Shown piece by piece: positions 6,357 to 15,689 of a DNA stretch of 29,656 nucleotides (position 1 is its first letter; each line of letters starts with the position of its first letter). Origin of the DNA: Cyanobacteria bacterium Co-bin13 (GTDB taxonomy: Bacteria; Cyanobacteriota; Cyanobacteriia; Phormidesmidales; Phormidesmidaceae); contig JACVRP010000002.1 of NCBI GenBank assembly GCA_014534385.1, forward strand, positions 1-29,656, in the 5' to 3' direction. The position numbers and the translations under genes were made by a program. Below the pieces are notes generated by a model. It was not told where the DNA came from. It saw only the letters and a program-made list of their open reading frames with translations, and ran no database searches.

Positions 6357-8801
6357 ATGCGAATCTCCCTCAATTGGCTCAAGGAACTGGTTGACATTCA
6401 GCTAACCCCCGAAACTCTGGCTGAGACGCTGACTATGGCGGGGTTTGAGGTGGAAGATATTGAAGACAGGCGGGCCTGGGCAGAGGGCGTCGTCGTGGGA
6501 CAGGTGCAGGCTTGCGCGCCCCATCCTGATGCAGACAAGCTGAACGTGTGTCAGGTAGACATTGGCGCAGAGGCTCCTACAACGATTGTGTGTGGGGCTT
6601 CTAACGTGCGGGCAGGTCTTTATGTGCCGGTAGCAACGGTTGGCACCTACCTGCCCAAGGTCGACCTCACAATTAAGGCTCGCCAGCTGCGGGGAGTGCC
6701 CTCGGCGGGCATGATTTGCTCTCTGGCAGAACTGGGCCTGGAAAAAGAGTCCCAAGGTATTCACAGCTTTCAGGGTGAGTCTCTGCAGGTGGGGCAAGAT
6801 GCCCGCCCGCTCCTGGGTCTAGACGATGTGATTTTAGATTTAACCTCTACGGCGAACCGAGCTGATGCCTTGAGTATGGTCGGTATTGCCCGAGAAGTAG
6901 CAGCCATTACCGGGGCCAAGCTAACGCTGCCGGTGCATCAGCCGCCCGTCATTCCGGCTCAAGCAGCCGGGCTGCAGGTGCAGCTAACCGATGAGGCAGC
7001 TTGCCCGATCTACTTTGGAACAGTCCTTGAAAACATTTTGGTGGCCCCTTCTCCCCTGTGGCTGCAGCAGCGACTGCAGGCTGCCGGTACTCGGCCCATT
7101 AACAGCGTTGTCGATATTACTAACTATGTGCTGCTGGAGTGGGGGCAGCCGCTTCATGCCTTTGATCTAGAGCGGCTGCAGCAGGTGGCCGGGGGAGAGA
7201 CGTTGACGATTGGGGTGCGCTACGCCCGCTCCGGGGAGTCCCTGCGGACGCTGGATAGCCAGCAGCGGGAGCTGAAGCCGGAGACGCTGCTGATCACGGC
7301 GAACGATCGGCCTGTGGCTTTGGCGGGGGTGATGGGGGGAGAAGACACTGAGGTGTTTGCCGGCACTCGGAAGGTCATGCTGGAGGCGGCCTATTTTGAT
7401 GCGGCGGCTATTCGTCGGTCGGCCCGCAGCCAAGGATTGCGAACGGAGGCCTCGGCTCGCTATGAGCGCGGGGTCAACCCGGCGGAGTTGAACTTGGCTT
7501 GCGATCGCGCCCTACAGCTGCTGCAGGAACTGGCCGGGGGCACTGTTGCTGCCCAAGCCGTTGACCGCACGGCTAGCGGCAAAATTACCCCTAGCCGCAC
7601 CATTGAGCTACGGCTGGATCGAGTTGCCCAGGTGCTGGGTCCGGTGACGGATCTTGGCGCAGCTGCCGCTGAGATCCCGGCTGAGCGAGTTCGCGCCATC
7701 TTAACCTCCCTGGGCTGCCAGATAGAGCCCACCGAGCACGAGCGGATTTGGCGAGTGCAGGTGCCGCCCTACCGCTACCGGGACCTGGAGCGGGAGATCG
7801 ACCTAATGGAGGAGATCGCCCGGCTCTACGGCTACAACAACTTTGCAGATACGCTGCCAGCCGAAACCAGCGGCGGGGCTTTGACGCCCGAGGCTGACCT
7901 GGCTCGGCGGCTGCGCGAGAGCTTCCGGGGGGCAGGGTTAACCGAGCTGATTCACTACTCGCTCACCAAGCCCAAGTCTGAGCGGCAGGTGGTGCTGGCC
8001 AACCCGCTGTTCCCGGAATACTCGGCGCTGCGAACCGACTTACTAGATGGTCTGATCGAAGCTTTTGAGCTGAACCTGAACCAGGGCAACGGGCCGCTAA
8101 ACGGATTTGAGAAAGGCCGCATTTTCTGGCGAGATGAAGCCGGACTGCATGAAGCAGAAGCCGTGGGCGGTATTTTAGGCGGAGATCCGCGCCGGGGGCT
8201 GTGGGTCAACGGCGGTCGCGACCAGCCCTTGACTTGGTATCAGGCCAAAGGCGTGCTCGATGCGGTTTTTCAGCGACTGGGGCTAGCTGTAGACTATCGG
8301 CCTGACAGTGAAGATTCTCGCCTGCATCCCGGACGTACGGCCTCCCTGTGGGTGCGCGGCAAGACCCGTTTGGGCACCTTTGGTCAGCTACATCCGCAGC
8401 TGCAGCAGGCGCGTGAGCTGCCTCCAGAAGTCTACGTTTTTCAGCTTAATTGGGACGTGCTGCTGCTGTGTCTGGGAAGCGATCGCAAAGGCACCGTTAA
8501 GTTCTCAGCCTATTCCCCCTTCCCCGCCTCTGACCGAGACATTGCCTTTTTCGCCCCCCTCGCCGTTGCCGTCGGCGATCTGGAGAAGGTGATGACCCGT
8601 ACAGGGGGCAAACTGCTGGAGTCAGTCACTCTGTTCGACGAATATCGGGGGGAGCATGTCCCAGAGGGGCAGCGCAGCCTGGCGTTTCGGCTGGTTTATC
8701 GAGCCCAAGATCGCACCCTCACCGACGAGGATATTGAGCCGGTTCACCAAAAAGTTCGTAAAGCCCTAGAGCAACAGTTCAAGGTCACCCTGCGTAGCTA
8801 A
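6357..8801 (+). CDS. pheT: Phenylalanine-tRNA ligase beta subunit
   Basis: At 814 residues this is the full-length beta chain of the alpha2-beta2 enzyme that charges tRNA-Phe. It begins MRISLNWLKELVD, typical of the family. The tRNA-binding (EMAP-like) domain spans about residues 39-150, with HPDADKLNVCQVD visible. The B3/B4 editing region contains NSVVDITNYVLLEWGQPLHAFD. The B5 domain includes YRYRDLEREIDLMEEIARLYGYN. The catalytic-like core follows, and the C-terminal anticodon-binding ferredoxin fold contains YSPFPASDRDIAFF. Nothing is missing. The gene stands alone, without pheS, as is common in cyanobacteria where the two are separated. A long stem-loop at 8811-8843 ends the unit. The frame and family are certain. 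Confidence 0.98.
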   Translation: MRISLNWLKELVDIQLTPETLAETLTMAGFEVEDIEDRRAWAEGVVVGQVQACAPHPDADKLNVCQVDIGAEAPTTIVCGASNVRAGLYVPVATVGTYLPKVDLTIKARQLRGVPSAGMICSLAELGLEKESQGIHSFQGESLQVGQDARPLLGLDDVILDLTSTANRADALSMVGIAREVAAITGAKLTLPVHQPPVIPAQAAGLQVQLTDEAACPIYFGTVLENILVAPSPLWLQQRLQAAGTRPINSVVDITNYVLLEWGQPLHAFDLERLQQVAGGETLTIGVRYARSGESLRTLDSQQRELKPETLLITANDRPVALAGVMGGEDTEVFAGTRKVMLEAAYFDAAAIRRSARSQGLRTEASARYERGVNPAELNLACDRALQLLQELAGGTVAAQAVDRTASGKITPSRTIELRLDRVAQVLGPVTDLGAAAAEIPAERVRAILTSLGCQIEPTEHERIWRVQVPPYRYRDLEREIDLMEEIARLYGYNNFADTLPAETSGGALTPEADLARRLRESFRGAGLTELIHYSLTKPKSERQVVLANPLFPEYSALRTDLLDGLIEAFELNLNQGNGPLNGFEKGRIFWRDEAGLHEAEAVGGILGGDPRRGLWVNGGRDQPLTWYQAKGVLDAVFQRLGLAVDYRPDSEDSRLHPGRTASLWVRGKTRLGTFGQLHPQLQQARELPPEVYVFQLNWDVLLLCLGSDRKGTVKFSAYSPFPASDRDIAFFAPLAVAVGDLEKVMTRTGGKLLESVTLFDEYRGEHVPEGQRSLAFRLVYRAQDRTLTDEDIEPVHQKVRKALEQQFKVTLRS

Positions 8802-8810
8802 CCCAGCAGA

Positions 8811-8843
8811 GCCTGGAGACGCGGTTTAACCCCGTCTCCAGGC
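8811..8843. terminator. Stem-loop terminator between pheT and the GT4 gene
   Basis: GCCTGGAGACG (8811-8821) pairs perfectly with CGTCTCCAGGC (8833-8843) around an 11-nt loop. It starts 10 nt after the pheT stop, between convergent genes, so it could serve both strands. There is no T-tract, which is common for cyanobacterial terminators. Confidence 0.7.
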
Positions 8844-8869
8844 CCTCTATGCTCCAGATCTAAACTTTG

Positions 8870-10027
8870 CTAAGCGCCTCGGCTGAGAAGAACCTGCGTA
8901 TTCTCAGCCACCACCTGCCTGTAGAGAATCTCTAAACAGGAAACGTTTGACCGCAGCGTATAGCGCTCGATGACCCTCTGCCGTGCCTTGCGCCCCAGCA
9001 GCTGGGTCATTTCTGGATGGTCGCGAAAAATCGGCAGAATGGTTTGTAGCTGGGTAGAAACCTTCTGCGTCTCCAGAATGATGCCAGCGCCATTAGCCAA
9101 CACCTCGCCGTCAGCTCCAGCATCCGTCGCGATGCAGGCTGCCCCACAGGCCATTGCTTCTAGAAGCGACAGAGACAGCCCTTCCACCAGGGAAGGCAAA
9201 ATAAACACGTCAGCACCCCTAAGAATCTCAATGCGGCGCTGCTCATCGGCAATAAAGCCCAGCCAGATAATCCCGTCATCCTCGCCGTAAAACATCTTTA
9301 AAGAAGCTGCCAGGGGCCCGTTACCAACAATGGCCAGTCGGCTGTGCTCCCCCATCCGGGCCTGCCGCCAGCCCCGCAGCAGGGCCTCAACGTTCTTCTC
9401 AGGAGAAAGTCGTCCCTGGTAAACAAAGAGCTTTTGGGCCCTGAGTTCAGCTTTGATGGAGGATGGACCTGGGGAATATTTTGCGGTATCCACGCCGTTG
9501 GGAATGACGACCACGGTGCTCGGGGCCACGCCCAGCTTAATCAGCAGATCTCGCTGCAGGTCTGAAAAGACAATGACCCGATCGTAATGGGCGAGACAGG
9601 GGGCATAGAGTTGGTAGGTCAGGTGCTGAGTGCCTGAGGTCAGACTGCGAACCTTACGGTCAAAGGGCGGGTGAAACGTCGCCACCAGCGGAATGCCCAG
9701 ATCAGCGCAGATCTCTGGCAGCCGGAAGTCAAGCGGGGACAGGGTCAAGGATGCGTGAACAAGGTCGGGCTGCAGTTTTTTCAGCGCCTGCACCAGCAGC
9801 TTCCCAGACTTGAAAGACGGAATAGTGAGGATCTGTGACTTGAACAGGAAGGGTAGTGAAACCTCCGCACAGTCAGGAGAGTGGGTGCCGGCTTCTGCTT
9901 CAGGAGGCTGTGCAAAGTGGAGAAAAGTCACCTGATGGTCCCTTTCGAGGAGGGCATTGGTGATCTCTCTGCCGTAGGTGACATTGCCACAAAAGGGGGA
10001 TTTTTTGCCAAGCCACGCGATATGCAT
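8870..10027 (-). CDS. Glycosyltransferase family 4 protein
   Basis: This is a 385-residue GT-B fold enzyme of family GT4. The N-terminal domain starts MHIAWLGKKSPFCGN and contains HASLTLSPLD and ATFHPPF. The C-terminal nucleotide-sugar domain has VIPNGVDTAKY, QGRLSPEKN (204-212) and the retaining EX7E motif E282 to E290 in VEGLSLSLLEAMACG. It should transfer a sugar from an activated donor to a lipid or glycan at the cytoplasmic face of the membrane; donor and acceptor cannot be read from sequence. It lies 78 nt after the MFS transporter on the same strand, so it may be the last gene of a recO-MFS-GT4 transcript. The plus-strand polysaccharide genes begin about 3.7 kb away and may be functionally related. 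Confidence 0.92.
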   Translation of the reverse strand: MHIAWLGKKSPFCGNVTYGREITNALLERDHQVTFLHFAQPPEAEAGTHSPDCAEVSLPFLFKSQILTIPSFKSGKLLVQALKKLQPDLVHASLTLSPLDFRLPEICADLGIPLVATFHPPFDRKVRSLTSGTQHLTYQLYAPCLAHYDRVIVFSDLQRDLLIKLGVAPSTVVVIPNGVDTAKYSPGPSSIKAELRAQKLFVYQGRLSPEKNVEALLRGWRQARMGEHSRLAIVGNGPLAASLKMFYGEDDGIIWLGFIADEQRRIEILRGADVFILPSLVEGLSLSLLEAMACGAACIATDAGADGEVLANGAGIILETQKVSTQLQTILPIFRDHPEMTQLLGRKARQRVIERYTLRSNVSCLEILYRQVVAENTQVLLSRGA

Positions 10028-10105
10028 TCAAAAAAGGCTCACTGAACCAGAACGGAAGGGAGAAACCCAGTCATTGAGGAACGGGGTGAGCAACGCCAAA
10101 AGATT

Positions 10106-11593
10106 TCAGCTTTCAGAAGAAATTTCGGCTGAGCCTGATCCCGTATCGGCAATATACCAGGTCAACACCCCCCCCGCAGCCACGATCAGGCTCAGGCCCA
10201 GGAAAACCCTGGGCAACCCGAGCAGAGTTTCGGCCACTCCAGCCAGGGCTAAAGGCAGGCTCAGGGCAATATTGGCGAGATTGTTCTGTAGCCCAAAGAC
10301 CTTACCCCGCATCTCCTCTGGCGTTTTTTCTTGAATGGTGGTTTGCATGGGAATGCCCACTAGAGCGGCACAAAGTCCCAGCAGCAGAATGAGAACTAGG
10401 GAAAACCAGAGTTTTTCGGTGCTCCAGGCCAATCCAGCCAAGCTAGCTGCAATGCCTAAGGAGCCGTAGAGGCTCAACCGTCTGCGGGCAAACTGCTGGC
10501 CAAAGTGGCCGACAAAGGTGGCTCCGATTGCCATCCCAATGCCGCCAGATGCCAGCAGAAAACCAAACTGCGAGGGTTTCAGAGCGGGCATTACCTCGGC
10601 CAGACGAACGGCCAAAACCGCTAACGCCGCAAACACAGAAAAGAGCAGCACCAGCTGAATAATGGCGCTGCGCACCTGAGCCTGCTTGCCTAAATAGGCA
10701 AAGCCATCACGGATGTCTTGCCACACGTGGGGCGCGGTTTCGGGGGAGTAGCTTCTCTCTTCTTTGGGCTGCAGCAGCAGCAAAATCCCACCAGCGATGC
10801 CGTAGCTAAGCCCCACCAGAAGGTCTTTACCCAGACCAGAGCCGCCATCTAGGGGAGATAGGAGGGTATCTGCGATCGCAAGCAGCGGTTCCCCTACCGC
10901 AAAGCCCACAATCACCGACCCCATCATGGTGGTGGTGTAGAGCGAGTTCGCCGACAGCAGATGGCGCTTCTCCACAATCAGCGGAATCACCGCTTGTTCT
11001 GCGGGCGCAAAAAATTGGGTCAGCGTCGATATTAGAAAGGTCACAACCAGCAGCAGCATGAATCCCGTTGGGATACCGCCAAATTCAGACCAGCCGGTTG
11101 CCAGCCACAGCAGGAGCGGCAGCAGCACGACCAGCCCGCCCCGCAGCAGGTTGGTCATAACCAGCACCGGCTTTTTGGGCCAGCGATCCACAAAAACCCC
11201 GGCCACCGAGCCAAACAGCACAGCTGGAATGGTAAACGCGATCATTACGCCCGTGACCCAGCCACTGATGGTCTGCCCCGGCGAGTCAAACTGGCCAGCA
11301 ATGATAGCAATCATCAGCACCAGGTAGACCTTGTCCGCCATTTGGGAGAAGACCTGGCCACTCCAGAGGGTCAGGAAATTGCGGTTTCTCAGGACCGGCC
11401 AAAAACCCTGCTCGGTTTCCCCGTTCTTCAGGCCCGAGGGGACTGGCTCTGCTGTGCCGGATTTAGTCATGGTGCTTGCCAGCTTTTCCGCCCGCTGAGG
11501 CGAAGGTAGCTTTGAGGCATTGGACGGCGGCTGACTGTTGGAACCATCCTTATCCCAGTTACTTGGAGAATCGGACTCGTGCTCACGCCACAT
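10106..11593 (-). CDS. Major facilitator superfamily transporter
   Basis: This 495-residue protein has a hydrophilic, Ser/Pro-rich N-terminus of about 65 residues and then roughly a dozen hydrophobic segments. The loop FVDRWPKKPVLV after the third segment is the MFS motif between helices 2 and 3 (G-x-x-x-D-R-x-x-R-[KR]), in the form seen in the EntS/MFS_3 group. The central segment AQFDSPGQTISGWVTGVM and the AEQAVIPLIV loop also fit that group. It is likely an inner-membrane proton-coupled exporter; the substrate is unknown. An internal ATG at 11470 would shorten the polar tail and cannot be excluded. It starts 24 nt downstream of recO, so the two are probably co-transcribed. Confidence 0.88.
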   Translation of the reverse strand: MWREHESDSPSNWDKDGSNSQPPSNASKLPSPQRAEKLASTMTKSGTAEPVPSGLKNGETEQGFWPVLRNRNFLTLWSGQVFSQMADKVYLVLMIAIIAGQFDSPGQTISGWVTGVMIAFTIPAVLFGSVAGVFVDRWPKKPVLVMTNLLRGGLVVLLPLLLWLATGWSEFGGIPTGFMLLLVVTFLISTLTQFFAPAEQAVIPLIVEKRHLLSANSLYTTTMMGSVIVGFAVGEPLLAIADTLLSPLDGGSGLGKDLLVGLSYGIAGGILLLLQPKEERSYSPETAPHVWQDIRDGFAYLGKQAQVRSAIIQLVLLFSVFAALAVLAVRLAEVMPALKPSQFGFLLASGGIGMAIGATFVGHFGQQFARRRLSLYGSLGIAASLAGLAWSTEKLWFSLVLILLLGLCAALVGIPMQTTIQEKTPEEMRGKVFGLQNNLANIALSLPLALAGVAETLLGLPRVFLGLSLIVAAGGVLTWYIADTGSGSAEISSES

Positions 11594-11617
11594 GGGTTTA
11601 TCTCATCGGGGGCTGGA

Positions 11618-12544
11618 CTACTCAACGGAAAAACAGGTGTCAACTAAGGTAGCTGAGCGGATTGGCTGATCAAACTGATACTGGGCATATTGTCTCAGAA
11701 GCCGTTCAATTCGCATCCACAATTCGTGGGGTTGTCTCACGGCACTGCCAACCGGAGAGGCCAATTCCTGGGCCGTTGTCACCAGGTCTGGCCGACTGAG
11801 CTGCTGTAATAGGGCCAGTTCCAGGGCCGTTAGCTGAGTTACCGGAATCGCCTTCTGAGACGACGCTACCGACTCAAACTCCTGAACTCGATGATTTCGT
11901 ACTGAGTGCTTGATAGCGCTATCGGCTACAGCCGATTGCGCGTAAACCCCAGTAGCCCTACCGCTGGCCAGACGGCCCAGTTCAGACAGCTGAAAGATAC
12001 CCCCAGCTGCCACGCTAAAGCCGATCCGCCAGTCTGGATTGCTCAAGTCTGGAACAACGGGCTGACGGGTGACACAACAGGTTTGAAAATCGGGAGCAAC
12101 CCCTTCTAGGGCCAGGAGATGGTAAATACCGTGGGTTAGACAGGCTAAAATGCCTGCCTGTGAACTGGCCTCTATCCGCTCCAGGTGTTCCACAAACAGA
12201 TAGTACAGATCGGGCTGGGGCTGCTCATCAAGGGCCTGAAGCAGAACCAGTTCAGCCAGGTATTGACTAGCCGTGAGCTTGCCTAAATGCTGGCTCAATC
12301 CTGGAAATGAGCGTAGAGTCTCTGCCTGAACTAGCTTGTCCAGACGTTTCCCCTTAGCAATTAAGACGTCATTAATGACAAACAGACCGCTGCGACCGCC
12401 CAATCGAGACAGATGCTTGCGGGCACCTGGGGCAGTCACCCGCAACAGACCCAGCTCTGGTGTTAGCAGCGTCAGGAGCCGATCGGTTTCCCCTATGGGC
12501 ATCGCCTTTAGATTGATGGCAGTAGCTCTATAGGTGCGGCTCAT
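11618..12544 (-). CDS. recO: DNA repair protein RecO
   Basis: This 308-residue protein acts in RecF-pathway recombination, where RecO with RecR loads RecA on SSB-coated gaps and anneals strands. The N-terminal OB fold is clear: MSRTYRATAINLKAMPIGE, TDRLLTLLTPELGLLRV and APGARK. The helical domain contains ASQYLAELVLLQALDEQPQPDLY. A CVTRQP segment and GFSVAAGGIF follow in the zinc-finger-like part. The C-terminal half contains a low-complexity Ser/Ala stretch at about 205-240 that looks like a lineage-specific insert. A TTG at 12571 would add nine residues; ATG 12544 gives the typical start. It lies downstream of deoC, an arrangement common in cyanobacteria, and 24 nt before the MFS gene. Confidence 0.95.
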   Translation of the reverse strand: MSRTYRATAINLKAMPIGETDRLLTLLTPELGLLRVTAPGARKHLSRLGGRSGLFVINDVLIAKGKRLDKLVQAETLRSFPGLSQHLGKLTASQYLAELVLLQALDEQPQPDLYYLFVEHLERIEASSQAGILACLTHGIYHLLALEGVAPDFQTCCVTRQPVVPDLSNPDWRIGFSVAAGGIFQLSELGRLASGRATGVYAQSAVADSAIKHSVRNHRVQEFESVASSQKAIPVTQLTALELALLQQLSRPDLVTTAQELASPVGSAVRQPHELWMRIERLLRQYAQYQFDQPIRSATLVDTCFSVE

Positions 12545-12754
12545 GGGAAAACAATCTACCCTGACAAACAATGGCTGCAGTTTCCCCGCCTCAATTGGGA
12601 CAGGGGCGCTACCGAAATACCTTGCTACGACTCAGCTTAAAAACTACAAGTTAAAAACTAACGAGCCATCACAAAACCGGCAGCAAATTGCCCAGAAAGT
12701 GCGGTTACGTTAAAACACCCGCTTTCTAATTATGAACCTATTGTAAACAATGCC

Positions 12755-13435
12755 TTACGCCTTCGCCTGTTGCTGATGGATGAGATCGGGGCCCCGAGAG
12801 GTGCCTAATCGAGTTGCCCCCGCCTGAATCAGCCTTACCGCCTGATCTACGGTGCGAATTCCTCCAGAGGCCTTGATCCCTACTCTGCCCTTGGTTAGCT
12901 CCCGCATTTGCTGTACTGCCTCAACAGTGGCTCCACCCTGCCACCCGGTGCTGGTCTTGAGAAAGGCGACCCCTGCATCCATACAGATTTCACAGGCGAG
13001 TTCTAGTTCTGGCGGAGTCAGCAGAGACGCTTCCAAAATGGCCTTCACCGTGAGGCCAGTTTCTTCACAAAGAACCGCCAACTCCTGGTGCACCTCGTTA
13101 TGCTGTCCGGCTTTTAACCATCCCAGATTAATGACGACATCCAGTTCAGAAGCTCCATTTTCGACGGCTTCCTGAGCTTCGTACAGTTTGGCGGCTGAGG
13201 TTGTGGCTCCTGTAGGAAACCCAATGACGCTACACACTTTGACGGGGCGATTGCGCAGCAGCTCAGCCGCTTGTCTGACATGGACTGGGTAAACACAGAC
13301 AGCCGCAAAGCTGTAGCGGTCGGCTTCGCTACAGCCGTGGGCGACCTGCTCAGCCGTAGTGGTTGGCAGCAGTAGGGCGTGGTCGATGTAGGGAGCGAGG
13401 TCGATGGTTTCAGCATCGAGAAAAGCGTTAATCAT
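12755..13435 (-). CDS. deoC: Deoxyribose-phosphate aldolase
   Basis: This 226-residue class I aldolase splits 2-deoxyribose 5-phosphate into glyceraldehyde 3-phosphate and acetaldehyde in deoxynucleoside breakdown. The TIM-barrel motifs are complete: IDHALLLP at the start, SVIGFPTGA, ELDVVINLG with D99, the Schiff-base lysine K160 in FLKTSTGW, and K188 in IKASGGIRT. Length and end are normal for the family. The ATG at 13435 gives the expected start, though no strong ribosome-binding site is visible. recO follows 210 nt downstream on the same strand, and the intervening DNA holds a 10-base direct repeat (TTAAAAACTA at 12637-12646 and 12651-12660) that might be a regulator site for recO. Confidence 0.97.
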   Translation of the reverse strand: MINAFLDAETIDLAPYIDHALLLPTTTAEQVAHGCSEADRYSFAAVCVYPVHVRQAAELLRNRPVKVCSVIGFPTGATTSAAKLYEAQEAVENGASELDVVINLGWLKAGQHNEVHQELAVLCEETGLTVKAILEASLLTPPELELACEICMDAGVAFLKTSTGWQGGATVEAVQQMRELTKGRVGIKASGGIRTVDQAVRLIQAGATRLGTSRGPDLIHQQQAKA

Positions 13436-13721
13436 AAGCTATGCACTACAGGGCCGTCCTCGCGAGTGAACTCTGCTCCTTATACTAGTGCTTCGTCAGC
13501 ATTGGTTTAATGGGAGGATGCGTCTCCCCTGCCTGCGGCGTCCCATTCCCGCCTCACCGCGCCCCGATTCGTTCTCAACCAACAGTGCGCTTGAGCCTAA
13601 AGCTAGAAAATTACGGCAGAGACCGTGGCCGTCTTAACCAGAGTCGGGCAAGCTAGGGACAGCGTTTTAAATATCGATTGCGGCGCTTGTGTCTGTTGGG
13701 GTCTGCAGCGAGAGGATTGCC

Positions 13722-14678
13722 ATGCCTGAACCCTTGATATCTGTGATCATTTGCACCCATAACCGAGCGGCTTACCTGGGTGCCGCTGTCGATAGCCTGC
13801 TGGCCCAAGCCTTTGAAGCCTTTGAAGTCCTGGTTGTCGACAATGCCTCAACAGATGGTACTCGCCAGGTCGTTGAGCAGCGGCTTGGGGATGCTCGACT
13901 GCGCTATGTCTATGAGCCGGTGCTAGGCCTGTCGGTGGCTCGTAACCGAGGGGCTGCCGAGGCCCAAGCTGGGCTCCTGGCCTATTTAGATGACGATGCT
14001 GAGGCCAGTACGGGTTGGTTGACGGCTCTGCAGAAGGCCTTTGCAGCAGATCCTCAAGTTGCGATCGCAGGGGGCAAAGTAACGCTCCTCTGGCCGCCCA
14101 ACACGCACCCGCCTCGGTGGCTCTCGCCAGCCCTGGCAGGCAATTTAGGGGCCTACGATCTGGGCGATTTGCCCCAGCCGATTACCCAGCCGGGGCTGAC
14201 TCCGCGAGGTCTTAATTACGCCATCCGCCAATCCTTTCTGCAGCAAGTGGGTGGCTTTGATCCACAGTTGGGCCGGGTCGGTAAGAATCTCCTTTCCAAT
14301 GAAGAACTTCACATGACTCAGCAGGCGCTCAAGCGCGGTCTCAAGGTGCTTTATTTGCCCGAGGCCCTGGTCGCCCACCAAGTTGCTCCCGAACGGCTGA
14401 CCCCCGGCTGGTTTCTGCGCCGCAGCTGGTGGCAGGGCATCAGTGAGGCCCACCGGGAGAGCCTAGACGGTACTCTCACCGCTAACAAGATCCGCATGCG
14501 TGCAGTTTGTCTACTCCGGGGGCTTTATAAGGCGGTCCGGTACTGGTCAGATTTAGCCCAGCGTTTCGACAACCTGGTTTATGCTTACGGCCAGCTGAGC
14601 TACGTCATTAGCTCCGTTCGTCTGCTGAGCACACCTCCTTCAGGCACTGCTTTCCCCAATCAGTCATCCGTCTCGTAA
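13722..14678 (+). CDS. Glycosyltransferase family 2 protein (exopolysaccharide cluster, first gene)
   Basis: This 318-residue GT-A enzyme opens with SVIICTHNRAAYL, the GT2 nucleotide-binding strand, followed by VVDNASTDGT (38-47) and the metal-binding acidic triplet D90-D91-D92 in AYLDDDAEAS. A later GGFDPQLGR loop and NEELHMTQ (the family ED-like acceptor motif) complete the catalytic domain. The C-terminus has amphipathic and hydrophobic stretches that could attach it to the membrane. Start ATG 13722 is preferred over GTG 13689 because AGAGGA (13711-13716) sits five bases before it. It heads a plus-strand run of polysaccharide genes; the next gene begins 38 nt after its stop. It presumably adds one sugar to a lipid-linked repeat unit; which one is unknown. 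Confidence 0.92.
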   Translation: MPEPLISVIICTHNRAAYLGAAVDSLLAQAFEAFEVLVVDNASTDGTRQVVEQRLGDARLRYVYEPVLGLSVARNRGAAEAQAGLLAYLDDDAEASTGWLTALQKAFAADPQVAIAGGKVTLLWPPNTHPPRWLSPALAGNLGAYDLGDLPQPITQPGLTPRGLNYAIRQSFLQQVGGFDPQLGRVGKNLLSNEELHMTQQALKRGLKVLYLPEALVAHQVAPERLTPGWFLRRSWWQGISEAHRESLDGTLTANKIRMRAVCLLRGLYKAVRYWSDLAQRFDNLVYAYGQLSYVISSVRLLSTPPSGTAFPNQSSVS

Positions 14679-14716
14679 CCTTTTCTGCTCTACCGTTTGC
14701 ACTACCTGGCAACCGC

Positions 14717-15679
14717 ATGTCTACTCCTAACTCCGCTTTGGCCCCAGCTTCGGTTCCGGTTTCGGTGTTGATTCCGGCCAAGAATGAAGAGAAAAACCTG
14801 CCTGACTGTCTGGCCAGCCTGCTGCCAGCAGACGAAATTTTTGTGGTCGATTCTCAGAGCTGCGATCGCAGTATTGCGATCGCCGAAGCAGCCGGTGCCC
14901 AAGTCGTCCAGTTTCACTTCAACGGACACTGGCCCAAAAAAAAGAACTGGGCCCTCGACAATCTACCCTTCCGCAACGAGTGGGTGCTGATTGTCGATTG
15001 CGATGAGCGCATCCCCCTTGAACTCTGGCAGGAAATTGCCCAGGCCATTCAAAACCCAGACTTTGAAGGCTACTACTTAAACCGACGCGTCTTCTTTCTG
15101 GGCACCTGGATTCGCCATGGGGGCAAGTACCCCGACTGGAATCTCAGGCTCTTTCGCCATCGTCAGGGCCGCTACGAAAATCTCCAGACCGGCGATATTC
15201 CCAACACTGGAGACAATGAGGTTCACGAGCACGTAATCGTTCAGGGAGCCGTCGGCTACCTGAAAAACGACATGATTCACGAAGACTTTCGCGACCTGTT
15301 CCACTGGCTAGAGCGCCACAACCGCTACTCCAACTGGGAAGCCCGGGTGTATTACAACCTGCTCACCGGCATGGGAGACGAAGGCACCATTGGAGCCAGC
15401 CTTTGGGGCGACGCTGTGCAGCGCAAGCGATTTCTTAAGAAAATTTGGGTTCGTCTTCCCTGCAAACCCTGGCTGAGGTTCATTCTTTTCTATTTTCTTC
15501 AGCAGGGGTTTCTAGATGGACGGGCAGGCTATATCTATGGTCGCCTGCTCAGCCAGTACGAGTATCAGATTGGCGTCAAGCTCTACGAGCTGCGGCACTT
15601 CAAAGGCCACCTCAACCTCAAAAACCAGCCCGAGTCTGCGCCCCGACTAGAGCCGAAAGCCCCTCAGATCGCCCCTTAA
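14717..15679 (+). CDS. Glycosyltransferase family 2 protein, WaaE-like
   Basis: This 320-residue GT2 enzyme has VSVLIPAKNEEKNLPDCL at residues 15-32, VVDSQSCDRS at 43-52, the KKKNWAL segment typical of the WaaE/KdtX group at 74-80, and the metal-binding IVDCDERIP at 92-100. WaaE-type enzymes transfer glucose or related sugars to lipopolysaccharide core or capsule. A hydrophobic stretch near residue 255 (LRFILFYFLQQGFLDG) probably docks the protein on the inner membrane. It lies 38 nt after the first GT2 gene and 10 nt before the acetyltransferase gene, so the three are likely one transcript. In filamentous cyanobacteria related proteins occur in hormogonium-polysaccharide loci; the exact ortholog is not assignable here. 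Confidence 0.92.
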   Translation: MSTPNSALAPASVPVSVLIPAKNEEKNLPDCLASLLPADEIFVVDSQSCDRSIAIAEAAGAQVVQFHFNGHWPKKKNWALDNLPFRNEWVLIVDCDERIPLELWQEIAQAIQNPDFEGYYLNRRVFFLGTWIRHGGKYPDWNLRLFRHRQGRYENLQTGDIPNTGDNEVHEHVIVQGAVGYLKNDMIHEDFRDLFHWLERHNRYSNWEARVYYNLLTGMGDEGTIGASLWGDAVQRKRFLKKIWVRLPCKPWLRFILFYFLQQGFLDGRAGYIYGRLLSQYEYQIGVKLYELRHFKGHLNLKNQPESAPRLEPKAPQIAP

Positions 15680-15689
15680 CCCCAGCAGT

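Noticed and set aside
6402..8209. Minus-strand open frames inside pheT
   Set aside because: They are shadows of the strongly coding pheT frame with GC-rich third positions.
12637..12660. Pho box in the deoC-recO gap
   Set aside because: The TTAA units are 14 nt apart, not the 11-nt period of cyanobacterial Pho boxes, and the unit sequence differs.
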